Origin: Macrocystis pyrifera
Taxonomy: Eukaryota; Sar; Phaeophyceae; Laminariales; Laminariaceae
Direction: 5' to 3'
DNA length: 64,000 nucleotides
Assembly: GCA_031763025.1 (NCBI GenBank)
Contig: JASSKH010000037.1
Coordinates: 2,790,001-2,854,000, forward strand
Positions 23,499 to 33,942 of the stretch are shown piece by piece (position 1 is the first letter of the stretch; every line of letters begins with the position of its first letter). The position numbers were made by a program, and so were the translations under genes. The notes under the pieces are model-generated. The model had not been told where the DNA came from, made no database searches, and saw only the letters and a list, made by a program, of their open reading frames with translations.

Positions 23499-24888
23499 AT
23501 GCGTATATATCTGCAAGAGAGCAGTTCGTTCGGTGACCAAATCGTGCACCCACCACTCTCCGGGAATGACCCGTACCGTGATCTACCAGCGTTCGGTGGT
23601 CATCTAGCTTCGAAAGCTACGCTCATTAAACCCGAGACCGTGGTTCAGTGGCTGTCTATGTACAAAGATGAAACCACGCAATTCGATGCCATTTTCGAAC
23701 CAACATTGCAAGACGTATTACTGTCCTCTGACGTACATGTTGAGCATCGTCTTTTTTCCGTCCGTTTCATGTGTACACCCTGGCCTGGTCGAGTAAAATC
23801 GTCGTCGAATTACTCGAAGTACATCATGTCCGTGATTGACCACACGACTCATTTTCTCGTGATGGTCGCGATTAGTGACTAATCAACCGCCACAATCGCC
23901 CGAGTTCTTCGAGAACACGTGTTCTCCGTTTGTCTCTGCTCCGGAAACTTTGCATTCGGACCAAGGTAGCGAGTTTGAGAATGAACTTGTCAAGGAGTTG
24001 CAAGCCGTATACAGGTATGGGTTCAAAAAGACGCGCACGTCAGCGTACCGCCCACAAAGCAACCCCGTCTTAGAGAGTGTGCGTATTACCTTGCACAACA
24101 TGTTGGCGATGTACGTAAACGTTAAATACGACAATTGGGCAGAATTACTACCGTTTATTCAGCTCGCGCACAACACAGCCTATAACAAAACGCTCGAAGA
24201 CACCCCACATTTTTTAATGTTCGGCCGTAGAGCTTCGTTAACCGTTGACATTATTCTCGGCGTCCTGTGTACGTCTGGTCCTGGAACACGATTGGAATAC
24301 TCCCGTCGTACCATTGAAAACCTGCAACTCGCTTACGAAATTGCTCGTCGCAATTTACAGGAACGTACCGACAAGCAGACAGAAACTAACGAGAAATTGT
24401 CCTTTCCGCAATATCAGCAGGGAGATCAGGTGTTCGTACACCGCCCCTATACCGTTGCTGATGGACCGAACCTCAAACTTATTAGTCCCTGGCGTGGTCC
24501 ATTTACTGTTCGTTCCCAACTATCACCCGTAATTTATCGTGTTGCGAGAGATGGCGAACTTGCGGAAACATCAGTTCATTTTGGTCGTATGAAGGCATAC
24601 CATAATGACGCGTCTAACTCAGTACCGGATTTTACAGCACTGGACGAGTTCCTTGTGAGAACAACGTTGCCGCTACCTGACTTAGACGGCTCTGTGCTCA
24701 CCATGCACATCGGCCCGTATGCTATTGAAGCTATTGAAAGTCATAAGCGTGGCCTTGGTAAAGCCTCGCCGACTAATTTCCAATACCACTTTCTCGTGAA
24801 AGATAAACCGTCTAGTTTTGGTATTTGGAGACGTGGCAACATCGTGCCACAAGATGATCAGAGCGTATCGTACGAGGATCCTAGCTGA
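23499..24888 (+). pseudogene. Integrase region of the LTR element (fossil)
   Basis: Retroviral-type integrase catalytic core and C-terminal part of a Ty3/Gypsy element. Visible landmarks are VIDHTTHFLVM, then HSDQGSEFENELV, then RTSAYRPQSNPVLESV and FIQLAHNTAYNKT, followed by the family's usual FGRR and PWRGPFTV tail region (24055-24560). The order and spacing match integrase. It lies 3' in the element, as in Ty3/Gypsy, 2.4 kb before the 3' LTR. It is broken. Confidence 0.85.
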
Positions 24889-26204
24889 AGATCCGCATGC
24901 ATTTGATCGTCCCAAACGTAAGCGAGACGTCGTCGCCTCGTAACCCTGACCCAAGCCCGAGTATCGTTCGTTGTCGACGTCGCTATAGCCCCGGGAGTAC
25001 TTGCAGTCAGCACCGTCGCACCACACCCCACTACCATATAAATATCTGGCCAGATATCGTTTGTTCCTTAGTGGGTCGTTTAACACGTGATTCGCAACCT
25101 CACGTGCAGTTGTCTTGTGGATGCTTGGGAGATATCGTTTGTGGAGTAGTGCCCACGAACCAAGTCATGGTCAGACACCTAAATGCTGAACCCCAACAGC
25201 CAGTGTCCCGGTATATCGTTGAGATACCAGTGTGGATTGTGTTTTGTTACTTCGTGTGAATGTGCCCCACGCGAAATGATAGCATTTTAATCGTGGTAAT
25301 TTGCTATAGAGTTTGAGACGTACTAGTGGGAATAAAGCGTTCAACTAGTAGTTATGCAGGGGTGTGCATATACCAAGAGTATACACTTGTGCGTTATTAT
25401 TGGGTTATTTGACTACAATAGCCGTGCACAGTGCTCATATACTTTAAAGTATGCACGTGTGTGTGGTTATTCAATCAAGTAATGAACGTTTTCTTAATCG
25501 TTTTAGGTGGAAGAGACACGGTGTTCTTTCCATCAGTCTCTTTGTGCGAGACACTAGGGATTCCTGGATACATGGATAATGTATTCTCTAGTGTCGGAAT
25601 CGTTTCGTTGGATTTAACCGAGGAGAGGCAACCGTGCGCGTGAGTTGCACAATCCAAAGTCATATATCCTCGGGCACATTATGAGTCCCCGCTTGTTTTA
25701 CTGCATTTTCGTGAGTGCTCTGTCTGCAGTCAATCGTCAGTGACTGTCCGAATGTCTCTTGTACAGATCGTCAACTGTATAGATAGTTCGTGCTATCAAC
25801 TCGTTATAAGTCGATTCCAGTGTTTTCACTGAATCGCAAACATGTACTTGCTCAAAAAGTCGATGATGACTTGTCTGACTGAGGAGACATGTTGTCGTCG
25901 TATCGTTCACCATGCACCTGCAGTCCGTTATACTGCACCGTTATTGTCACAACCACACCGTTGTCAAGACATGCAGATTTTATTGTTTATTTTTTTTAAT
26001 CGTTTAAAAAAATTGGTTGATCAACCTAAACGTTCGTATCGTTTGTTGCGCACCCTGCATGCAAAGCCCTCTGACAAAATTGTCATTCAGTACATTTAAT
26101 TATCTTCGGTTTGTGTGTACCAAAGCTTGCAAGCAATCGTTCCATATACACACTGTGAAACGTCGAGAAAAGCTGGAATGTCGTCAAAGGCACATATCAT
26201 TGTT
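24889..26204. other. 3' part of the LTR element without recognised genes
   Basis: Frames are short and lack motifs. The sequence leads from the integrase tail into the palindromic minisatellite. Confidence 0.4.
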
Positions 26205-26960
26205 CGATATGAATGGTTTCGTATACCATTAAAAAGGCACCATACCATCGTTGGGTATGAATGGTTTTGTATACCATTGTTAGTGATGCAAGATTATATA
26301 CAATGGTTAAGTATACCATCAATCATTCAAAATACATGGTTTCGTATACCATTGTATAGATGGTTCCGTATATACCATCATTATGTTTTCATGGTTTCGT
26401 ACGCCATACAACATACATCCAGAAAATAGAATGATTGAATTCGTATATCATCACTACGTACACATGGTTCCGTATACCATAACACACATACATGGGTCAC
26501 TATACCATGGTATGAATGGTTTCGTATACCATATCATGAATGGTTTTGCATATCATTACGTATACATGGTTCCGTACACCATAGTATACACGGTTTTGAG
26601 TACCATTTTAGGTATATGGTTCCGTACACCATAGTATACATTGTTTTGTATACCATCATTAATATACATGGTTCCGTACACCATAGTATACATGGTTTTT
26701 TATACCATCGTAAGTGTACATGGTTCCGTACACCATAGTGCACATGGTTTTGCATACCATCGTAAGTATACGTGGTTCCGTACACCATAGAATACATGGT
26801 TTTGTGTACCATCGTAAGTATACATGATTCCGTACATCATAGTGTACATGGTTTTGTATACCATCACTTGTTATACATGGTTTCGTATACCATTGTATTA
26901 TTCATGGTTTTGTATACCATAACTCACTCGTCATACGTGGTTTCGTATGCCATCGTGCGT
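26205..26960. repeat. Minisatellite of palindromic half-units (ATGGTTNNGTATACCAT)
   Basis: ATGGTTTCGTATACCAT-type words repeat about every 25 bp, pairing into units of about 50 bp (CATGGTTCCGTACACCATAG then TATACATGGTTTTGTATACC). Each half-unit is an imperfect palindrome (ATGGT...ACCAT), so the transcript or single strand could form a row of small hairpins. It lies between the integrase and the 3' LTR of the same element. Confidence 0.85.
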
Positions 26961-27282
26961 TATAAAAGGTTTAATTTTAGTTGTGTATGTTAATCCTGAA
27001 CCATGCAAGCGCGCATGCGAAGGACATAAACATATCCCACTAGTAGTTGATATTTCGTAGTATATGACTGACACACTAGCAAGTCAAATCATGATCATAC
27101 AAGCCCGTGGTTTTTACTACGCAAGGGGTGACATGACTAGATGAAAAAGTGCAAAGCTTATACATCAACTACTGCTGTACAATGCCTTGAATGGTAGAAA
27201 GCCACAAACCTGTCACTCTTCATAAATGTTCAAAAGCGGTACTGGGTTCTCCAGTATTACGCGTTCAAACATTGGGGGGCGA

Positions 27283-27654
27283 TGTGGGTTCCAGGTTCTC
27301 GACCAGACCGTCGCATGGGTATTGTCCCGCGGAGGTCTCACCATTCGCCGAGGTCGTGGATATCCGTATATCTTATTGTACGACTGTTGTCATCCATATT
27401 CCATGACTATTTGTTGTCGTCAGCAGAGATGTCGTCAGCTGTGACATTGTCCCGTGACAAGTAGTCACTGCGGATTGGAATGCAAGGCCCGTGCCTCGCG
27501 CACACTCTCTCTTCCTCTTCCATCATCGTTGATGGTTGTTCGTGAGATCGTCCGTACCGATCCTATACCAAAACCTGGCGTGTCCTACACGCTACACCCT
27601 CTAAGAAAGGGAAGTGCCACAGATGTCGAGTCGAACCTGGGGGTCCTCCCCACA
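27283..27654 (+). repeat. 3' LTR
   Basis: Starts TGTGGGTTCC right after the purine tract GGGGGGCGA and ends CCCACA; intact across the point where the 5' copy is rearranged. Confidence 0.8.
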
Positions 27655-28398
27655 TATATATGCGGGTCAATCCGACAAAAACACAAACAGCACATGCGAA
27701 AACTGTATGTAAAAAAAGCTATATTTTGTACTCCTTATTGGGGTCAAACCACTATACTACTACTACTATACTACTACTATACTACCGTTCGCGGACGAAT
27801 ATTATTTAAAAATTGTCCTGTTGAGTTGACCCGGGAAGCATCCAGGGGAGCCGCTGGCCAATTTCTTTGACAAGGAATCTAGAATACGCGCGTTCGGTTT
27901 ATCACAACACTTGTAAAATTGACTTATTTCAAAATATATAAAATACGTGTAAAATTCGGTGAAAATGGAATATATACGAGGCGTGTTACGCAGCTTGCAA
28001 AGTTGAGGCCGGATCTTATGCAGTTTTTTTTTGAGTGATTGAAAAAGGCAGGAATTCGGATTTTTCTACCGGCAAAAAAGCCACACCTGATCGCCATGTG
28101 CCGTCTTACGTCTTTCGTTTTTTTTTTTATAGTATTTCATATTTATTGAGCAGAACCGAGATTGCGAACTCCACGTACGTGGACCACGACACGACGAGTC
28201 GTTCACGCCGGGTTAGGCGATCAACCTTCACCACCAGCTCCTCGAAGGAAGGAACGGAATGTGGAACTTGCTGGGGAGCTGCGTAAGGGGTTTGCTAGTC
28301 GCTGGACCAGCAAGGAGCTCTCGTCTCGCTCTCGAGGAGCATGAGCTGCTTGCGGCCGTCGTAGTCAGAAAACCCCCCGTTAGATTGTTTTGATACTA
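27655..28398. other. Stretch with no recognisable gene
   Basis: ATGCGGGTCAAT just after the LTR resembles 18184, so the flanks of the element belong to the same repeat family. A TACTACTAC run lies at 27760-27785. No coding signal is seen. Confidence 0.35.
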
Positions 28399-29131
28399 AT
28401 AAGGCCGTTTCCTATGCGTTTCGATTTTTGAGCTTCAGATTTTGACCCGATGGCATTTATTTTCAGATATGTGCTTGGCAAATCGAAAGAGTCTACCTAG
28501 ATGCGGAAAAATCAGATTTATTATGTGATGTGTAGAGATTCCAGCAACAACGCCGAGACCAACTGCTGCTATTGTGTTTTGGAGACGCGAATAGACGCGC
28601 TGGGTGCGCTGCCCTGCGCGTAGGACACAAGCGTCCGAGCCGACGCTGACTGCGTCTGGTCTGGCAGCGAAGAGACGTGGCGGGTGCGCTAGAGTCAACC
28701 TGTCTTGGTACTTTGTGTTTCATTTTGTGACCGACTGCTGCTGCTGCCGCTGCTGCTGCTGTACAGCAGCAGTGTAGTCTACGAGTACGTACCCACGGAG
28801 AGGCGCGTGCCGAGTGCGCTTCTCTTGGTCTCTAGGTCCGAGCCTGCGCCAGACGACTCTAGTCTGGCCACGGACGGACGCGCTGTCCGCGCGTCGGGCG
28901 CGAAGCAACGTCGCTATACAGCAGCTGTATCACCATCCAACTCATCGATCGTTCTGCTGCTGCTGTTTGTCGTGGATAACATCTTCAATTTAAACAGCAT
29001 GCCATTTTTCGATTTGAAAATCTGATGACCCAGGTCGTCGGATTCTGGGCCAAGATCCAACGACTTGGGTCATCGGATTCTCAATCGAAAAATTTCCTGT
29101 CGGATTTTGCATATTTGGACTGCATAAGGTC
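28399..29131. repeat. Dispersed TTTCGATT-rich element, copy 2
   Basis: Starts GGCCGTTTCCTATGCG and ends CTGCATAAGGTCC, with the same body as 14821-15455 in the opposite orientation. A CTG-rich tract at 28735-28770 forms a near palindrome (CTGCTGTACAGCAG). Confidence 0.45.
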
Positions 29132-29515
29132 CTTCAGTTGTTCGGTATTTTGCATAATTATTTGTTGTTTTGCCTAGAGCAGCTGCCGTTGGGCGGGCGC
29201 AAGGGACGCGATGGTAGCCAAGGTATTGATGCCCTCTCTCTCCGTAGTGGCCGATGCACAAGTGGTGGAGCCCAGCTGTTTACAAGAGTAACCAAGCATG
29301 TAGCGTCGTGACCCATCATGAGTCCAGTCTGTACCTATACAAAAACGTACAATGCCTCCGAGGTCTTGTGCAAAAGCAAATTTTATCACTTTCAGAGTTG
29401 ATCAGGCCAGATCTTAGGCCAGATCTTATTATGCATTTTTTTTTTTAGGTGATTATATATATGGCTGTTTACGGAGGCTTCGGGGTATCTGGTCCCGTTT
29501 CTGATCAGATTTATC
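29132..29515. other. Stretch with no recognisable gene
   Basis: Only short unsupported frames. The word GGCCAGATCTTA is duplicated in tandem near 29405-29425. Confidence 0.35.
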
Positions 29516-29523
29516 AAAATCAC

Positions 29524-30447
29524 CAGGGCTTTCCGCGGGTCATGACCCGACCCGCGGGTCGGGTCATGGGGTGTTCAAAATGTCACGGGTCGGGTCGGGT
29601 CGGGTCAGGAAGAGTTCAAAATCTCACGGGTCGGGTCGGGTCAGGTCGAGAGGTTTTCAAATCTCACGGGTCGGGTCGGGTCGGGTCAAGAGTTTTTCAA
29701 ATCTCACGGGTCGGGTCGGGTCGGGTCAAGAGGTGGTGAAAAGCTCACGGGTCGGGTCAGGTCATGACCCGCTAGAAACGGGTCACTCGCGGGTCGGGCC
29801 AGCGTGACCCGCGAGTTCTTTTCTTCTGACCCGCGGGTCGGACCCGCGCATACGGCCCGCGGATCCGACACTCAAAGTACTTCCCGCTCTCTTACCCAAA
29901 GGCTTTTCTCGTACAAATACCCAATAATACTCCTTTGGTATCTTGTTCAAACATTAAAACACTGTCAAAATCCATATACGCATGCCCGCATCCACTATTA
30001 CCTATTACTCGTACCCACTACAGCCAGGCCACATATCGCTTGTGGGCACAAAAATGAATACCATAATAATTTTTTTTTGAAGTGTCGACCCACGGGCCGG
30101 ATCCGCAGGTCGGACCTGCGGGTAAAGATAAATAGTCTCGCGGGTCAAGTGACCCGACCCGCATGAAACCCGTGTCTCACGGGTCAATCCGGAGGTGGCG
30201 GGTCGGATCGGGTCGGGTCAGGAGGTTTTTGAAATCTCGCGGGTCGGGTCGGGTCGGGTCAGGATATTTTCAAATCTCACGGGTCGGGTCGGGTCGGGTC
30301 AGCAACTTTTTTAATCTCGCGGGTCGGGTCGGGTCGGGTCAAGAGGCTTTCAAAATCTCGCGGGTCTGGTCGGGTCAGCTGACCCGACCCGACCCGACCC
30401 GACCCGGCCCGACCCGTGAGATATGACCTGACCCGCGAAAAGCCCTG
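29524..30447. mobile_element. Complete hAT-type MITE with GGGTC arrays and 8-bp target duplication
   Basis: The left end CAGGGCTTTCCGCGGGTCA and right end TGACCCGCGAAAAGCCCTG are 19-bp inverted repeats with one mismatch. A perfect 8-bp duplication AAAATCAC flanks it (29516-29523 and 30448-30455). Both factors (CAGGG start, 8-bp duplication) are typical of hAT elements. Inside each end lie arrays of GGGTCGGGTCGGGTC separated by short spacers (TCAAAATCTCAC). The middle (about 29880-30090) is AT-rich and has no transposase, so the element is non-autonomous. The G runs could form G-quadruplexes on the plus strand at 29590-29760 and 30200-30380. Confidence 0.9.
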
Positions 30448-30544
30448 AAAATCACGTCCTATGGGGCCTGTTTGGTGGAAAAAATGTTGCTCCGAGATTT
30501 TATCACTCATGGAATTCCAGGAAGTAGTTTTGTGTATCCTGGTT

Positions 30545-31290
30545 TCCACCTCGAAATCCGGCATAATAATTTGAAGACGAAAATATGCACTGCTGTGACC
30601 ACAGAACTTCTATTCGTATCGTATCTCTCGGGGATTCAAGAATCGGCACGGACAATGCCGACGGGTGGAAAGAACAAGACTAAACACACACCTCACATGT
30701 TTTTCCAACAGTGTTTTCTGGTTGAAATTCACAATAATTTGAAGACGAAAAATCTGCATCTGAAATGTTTTGTCCAACAGAGAACTCACAGAAAGAGCTT
30801 TCTCGTAGCAGGTGCCACCACTACTTGCTTGTACTGATGTACGACACCTACAGCAGCAGTGTTTCTCCAGCAACAAAACAGCAGCAGCAGTAGCAGCAGT
30901 AGGACGCCCGAAGCCAGGGTCAGCGTCGCTGTACACTCGGCTTTTGTCAATCTAACCCTTGAACCCTTTATACACGTACGTACTAGATTTTGTCCTGTGT
31001 TGGTTCCGAACTCGAAATTCGGCATAATTTGCAGACGATAAATGTGCACCCGACACATGCTCTGGTCCAAGAGAGAGAAGTTCTCGTAGCAAGCAGCAGG
31101 TGCCACCGCTACTACTACTGATGTACGACATCTACAGCAGAGCTTCTCCAGCAGCAAAACAGCAGCAGCAGTAGGACACACGAGGTCAGGTCAGCGTCGC
31201 TGTACGTTCGGCTTGTGTGTGAACCCTTCGTACATGTGTTTCCTGGTCCGAACTCATAATTTGAAGACGAAAAATCTACAACCTGCCTAC
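30545..31290. repeat. Dispersed repeat block with partial tandem units
   Basis: AATTTGAAGACGAAAA(T)-type starts recur at about 30565, 30735, 31025 and 31255, each followed by related sequence with CAGCAGCAG tracts and GTCAGCGTCGCTGTAC. The first part is the paralogue of 13230-13343/16295-16675 and serves as the empty site for the hAT element there. Confidence 0.6.
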
Positions 31291-31690
31291 GAGTACTCGT
31301 AGCAGAGCTGGGTTTCGTTAGGTAGAACTCAAAAAGCAAAAACCGGTATAAGTTGTTGGTTCTGTGTTTTTTTAACATGGCCCAGCACAAACATGTGCGT
31401 ACACACGTTGCCACACCTACTGTAGCTCGAGCTAATGTGAACGACTTACCACCGCACCAGCACGAGGAGGTCTCTTTTGTGTGTGCACGCACAGAGCCCG
31501 CCGGGATTGGATTTTGTGCAGTGAGCGTCGGGAGCGGTGGTCAAACGTTGCCCAATATATGTTGAATCACACACACACCCACACACACATACAGAGAAAC
31601 TCATACCAAGGCACCCTACACTCGTATCCGAGCCGCAATGAAGAGTCTTTTTTTCTTGGAAAAAAAAAAAAAAAAAAAAAAGGCTCGCAC
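31291..31690. other. Stretch with no recognisable gene, ends in an A tract
   Basis: Contains a CACACACACC microsatellite near 31570 and a run of about 22 A at 31660-31681. No gene is recognised. Confidence 0.35.
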
Positions 31691-31862
31691 GCTCTGCGCG
31701 CTTCGCGCGCCTCATTATTATGGGGCAGAAAAACATGGATTTTTAGTCTCAGTTCCTGGATGGGGCAGAAATCAGCAAATCCTCTCAGAACTGAGCCCAG
31801 TTCTGATCGGCGTCGCGTACCTCCAGGAACTGATAAATTTGGATTTTGGGTGCTCTCCGGCG

Positions 31863-32144
31863 ATGATCCTCTACTACTATGAAACCACGCTCGCGGCAGC
31901 CGCTGCAATCGCGGACCTCGATGACGAGGAGGACGACTTGCCCGCCATGAAACGTTCGCGACGAGCGAAGCCGCGCCGATACAACCGAGCATCAACTTGG
32001 ATGAAAATGTTGGGGCCACAACCACGTGAGAAAAGACAAGCTCTCGGACGCCTCGTCAGACGAAACCAACCAGTTTTGACGATCAGAAGCCATAATAGAT
32101 GGTTCTTATTTTTCAACCACATATTTCTGGAGCCTCAGAACTAA
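31863..32144 (+). pseudogene. Possible N-terminal fragment of a PIF/Harbinger-like transposase
   Basis: A 93-residue frame, MILYYYETTLAAAAAIADLD, then an acidic run and a basic Arg-rich run (KRSRRAKPRRYNRASTWMKM). Harbinger-type transposases often start with an Ala/Leu helix and acidic then arginine-rich segments before a Trp, which is the only basis for this call. No catalytic DDE part follows. TATTATGGG near 31717 and CCCATAATA near 32178 are a short inverted pair that could be element ends. Confidence 0.25.
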
Positions 32145-32197
32145 AAAAAAACTCCAGAAACAACGTCTCAAAAAATTCCCATAATAGTTGGTCTAAA

Positions 32198-32955
32198 GGC
32201 CACTCCTAACGAACAAAACAAATCACGATTCGTGAGATTTTTGTCGGTAATCGTCATCTTTTTTTCGTCAATCACGACAAAAAAAAACACGATGCATGAC
32301 ACCAATTTTTCTAGCTTTTCCCTATAAAAAACAAAATCACGATTCGTGACATTTGTCGTGTCTCAAAATACGCCTGATCAAGGCACTACGCAACCCACGC
32401 GCACCAACGGTATCCGAAGGTCCGTATAGGGGCATGGCAGACTCTGCTTCGCGTGCCGCTTGTGGGCTACGGGCGGCTACCCAAAGACACCGCTGGGCGC
32501 GGGCTAACGAGGAGGTTGTGGCCTCGAAATTTCCAGGAGGAGGAGCCACTGCTGGAAGAGAAACGCGAAAATGACCTGGGGATGTCACAGGCCTGGCCGG
32601 GCAGACGGCCTGCGAGATGGAATCTCGCGAAACGAGCTTGGCTGACGGTCGGTGAAGTTGGAATCTCGCAGGCTGGGTCAGTCTTCGGCCCGTGATTCGA
32701 ACATGTCACGGGCTGGGCCAGGTGCGGACGGCCCAGCCCGGCCTGGCCGTGCCCCACTCTCGAGAGTTGGCTCCACCCCCAAACAACGTTGAGTTCGAAA
32801 TATCAGAATTTTAACTATTCGAAAATATCACGAAACGCGACGTTCTTCGGCTTTTTTCGTTAGAACTGAAATGTCACGGCTCGTGATATTTTGGCATGCC
32901 TAAAAGTCACGAATCGTGATTATGTTTCCGTTCGTTATATTGCGGGAGGCGACCA
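32198..32955. mobile_element. Palindrome-ended element of about 760 bp (MITE-like)
   Basis: The left end GGCCACTCCTAACGAACAAA runs into AATCACGATTCGTGA. The right end, reversed, reads GGTCGCCTCCC, then TAACGAACGGAAACATAATC, then ACGATTCGTGA. Thus the inverted repeats share TAACGAAC and the 15-bp AATCACGATTCGTGA, itself containing a palindrome. No transposase and no clear target duplication are visible. The middle includes GGCC-rich inverted words at 32590-32750. Confidence 0.5.
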
Positions 32956-33205
32956 TATGCGCATCACGATTTTGTACATCTGTGTGTTGTCCTATTATCG
33001 ACTGAGACATTCTTTTAATACAATGCGTATAAGCGCGTATTTATAACTTCTACGGTCTGACCTGTTGGTTGCTCTCGGGGATCAAGCAAAGCGTGGGGGT
33101 AGGTCAGGCGGGTGTCTCACGAGCGTGCAGATGAGGTTCCGAGCGTTGAGGCTAGTATTTCGTGCGTTCAGAGCGAGCGTTTCGTGCCAGGGATTCACAA
33201 ATTCT
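32956..33205. other. Short stretch with no recognisable gene
   Basis: No motif or repeat is seen. Confidence 0.3.
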
Positions 33206-33385
33206 CAGTTTGGTTCAAGTCCGTGCTTTCCAGTGATTGACATACCCAGCTCTTCCAGAGCCCCACGCAAGTTTAGTCGATCCCCTTCTATGCTATCGCT
33301 CCGAGGTACTACAACTCCGGGTTCACAAATAAAATGGTGAACTGTCTCCTGCTCACCGTGACATGTTCGATGTCTTCAGACCGAG
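33206..33385 (-). pseudogene. Remnant of a LINE C-terminus (Cys/His end motif)
   Basis: On the minus strand, ending at the stop near 33206, a frame reads RTCHGEQETVHHFICE, then SDSIEGDRLNLRGALEELG. The C..GEQETVHHF..C pattern is like the Cys-His zinc-binding motif found after reverse transcriptase or RNase H in many non-LTR retrotransposons. A stop interrupts it upstream, and no reverse transcriptase is attached, so it is a short fossil fragment. The assignment rests on the motif alone. Confidence 0.35.
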
Positions 33386-33501
33386 ACAACGAACCGTAAA
33401 AATAAACCCGAAGAGCAGAAAAATACTCGTCAAGACAGCAATAGAAACAAAATAAAAAAGTCCCAGGCGTCTCGGGATGGAAAAAGGGAATCCGAACAAT
33501 C

Positions 33502-33921
33502 TCAAAACTCCGCCCCCTTGAAATCCCCCTCCTGCTCCTTAGCTCCAGACATGGGTATGTTCCAACTTCGTGACGCCCTCTCTATTCCCTGGTTCACTTC
33601 CGTCTTCGTGATTTCCTCCCAATCTCCTTCGGGGTGGCGGATCCGATAGAACGGCGTCTTGTAGTCGTAGACGACGCGGCGGTGTCGGTATGCCTTCCCT
33701 TCTTGATCGACGAGCTCTCTCCAAACCACGGTGCCCACCGGGACGTCGCTCAAGGCGTACGCTCTGTCGAGGGCGTCGCGTTCCACCCTGGTTGCGACTA
33801 TCGGTGGCCTGGGACCGCAAGTTTCTCCGTGGTACAGCTCCCACATCGCATGAAAGACGTCCAGCTGCGTCGGCGTGAAGCTGTCTAGGGCATCTTCCTC
33901 CGAGGTCCAGTCCGATTCCAT
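33502..33921 (-). pseudogene. Uncharacterised frame at the 3' end of the Gypsy fossil
   Basis: A 139-residue frame, MESDWTSEEDALDSFTPTQL, continuing with RHRRVVYDYKTPFYRIRHPE. It follows the integrase tail and could be a C-terminal domain of the integrase polyprotein. No known fold is recognised; the DYKTPFYRIRHPEGDWEE segment could suggest a small beta domain. Confidence 0.4.
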
Positions 33922-33942
33922 CCCAATAAGGAAACGTCTTTT

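Larger units (their letters stand above)
18871..27654 (+). mobile_element. Ty3/Gypsy-like LTR retrotransposon, decayed interior, young LTRs
   Basis: The terminal repeats begin TGTGGG and end CCCACA. The right one is 27283-27654. The left one is 19051-19398 plus its first 27 bases at 18871 or 18902. I see only three substitutions and one small indel across about 350 bp, so the insertion is young. A likely primer-binding site (TGGCGTCGACGAAGG) follows the left LTR, and a purine run GGGGGGCGA precedes the right LTR. TATA flanks both outer ends as a possible 4-bp duplication. Of the coding parts only integrase is recognised (23499-24888). The interior is broken in many places and carries two minisatellites, so it looks like a non-autonomous copy moved in trans. 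Confidence 0.75.

Noticed and set aside
29590-30420. GGGTC arrays as telomere-like sequence
   Set aside because: They are bounded by hAT-type ends and an 8-bp duplication, and the repeats face each other, unlike a telomere.
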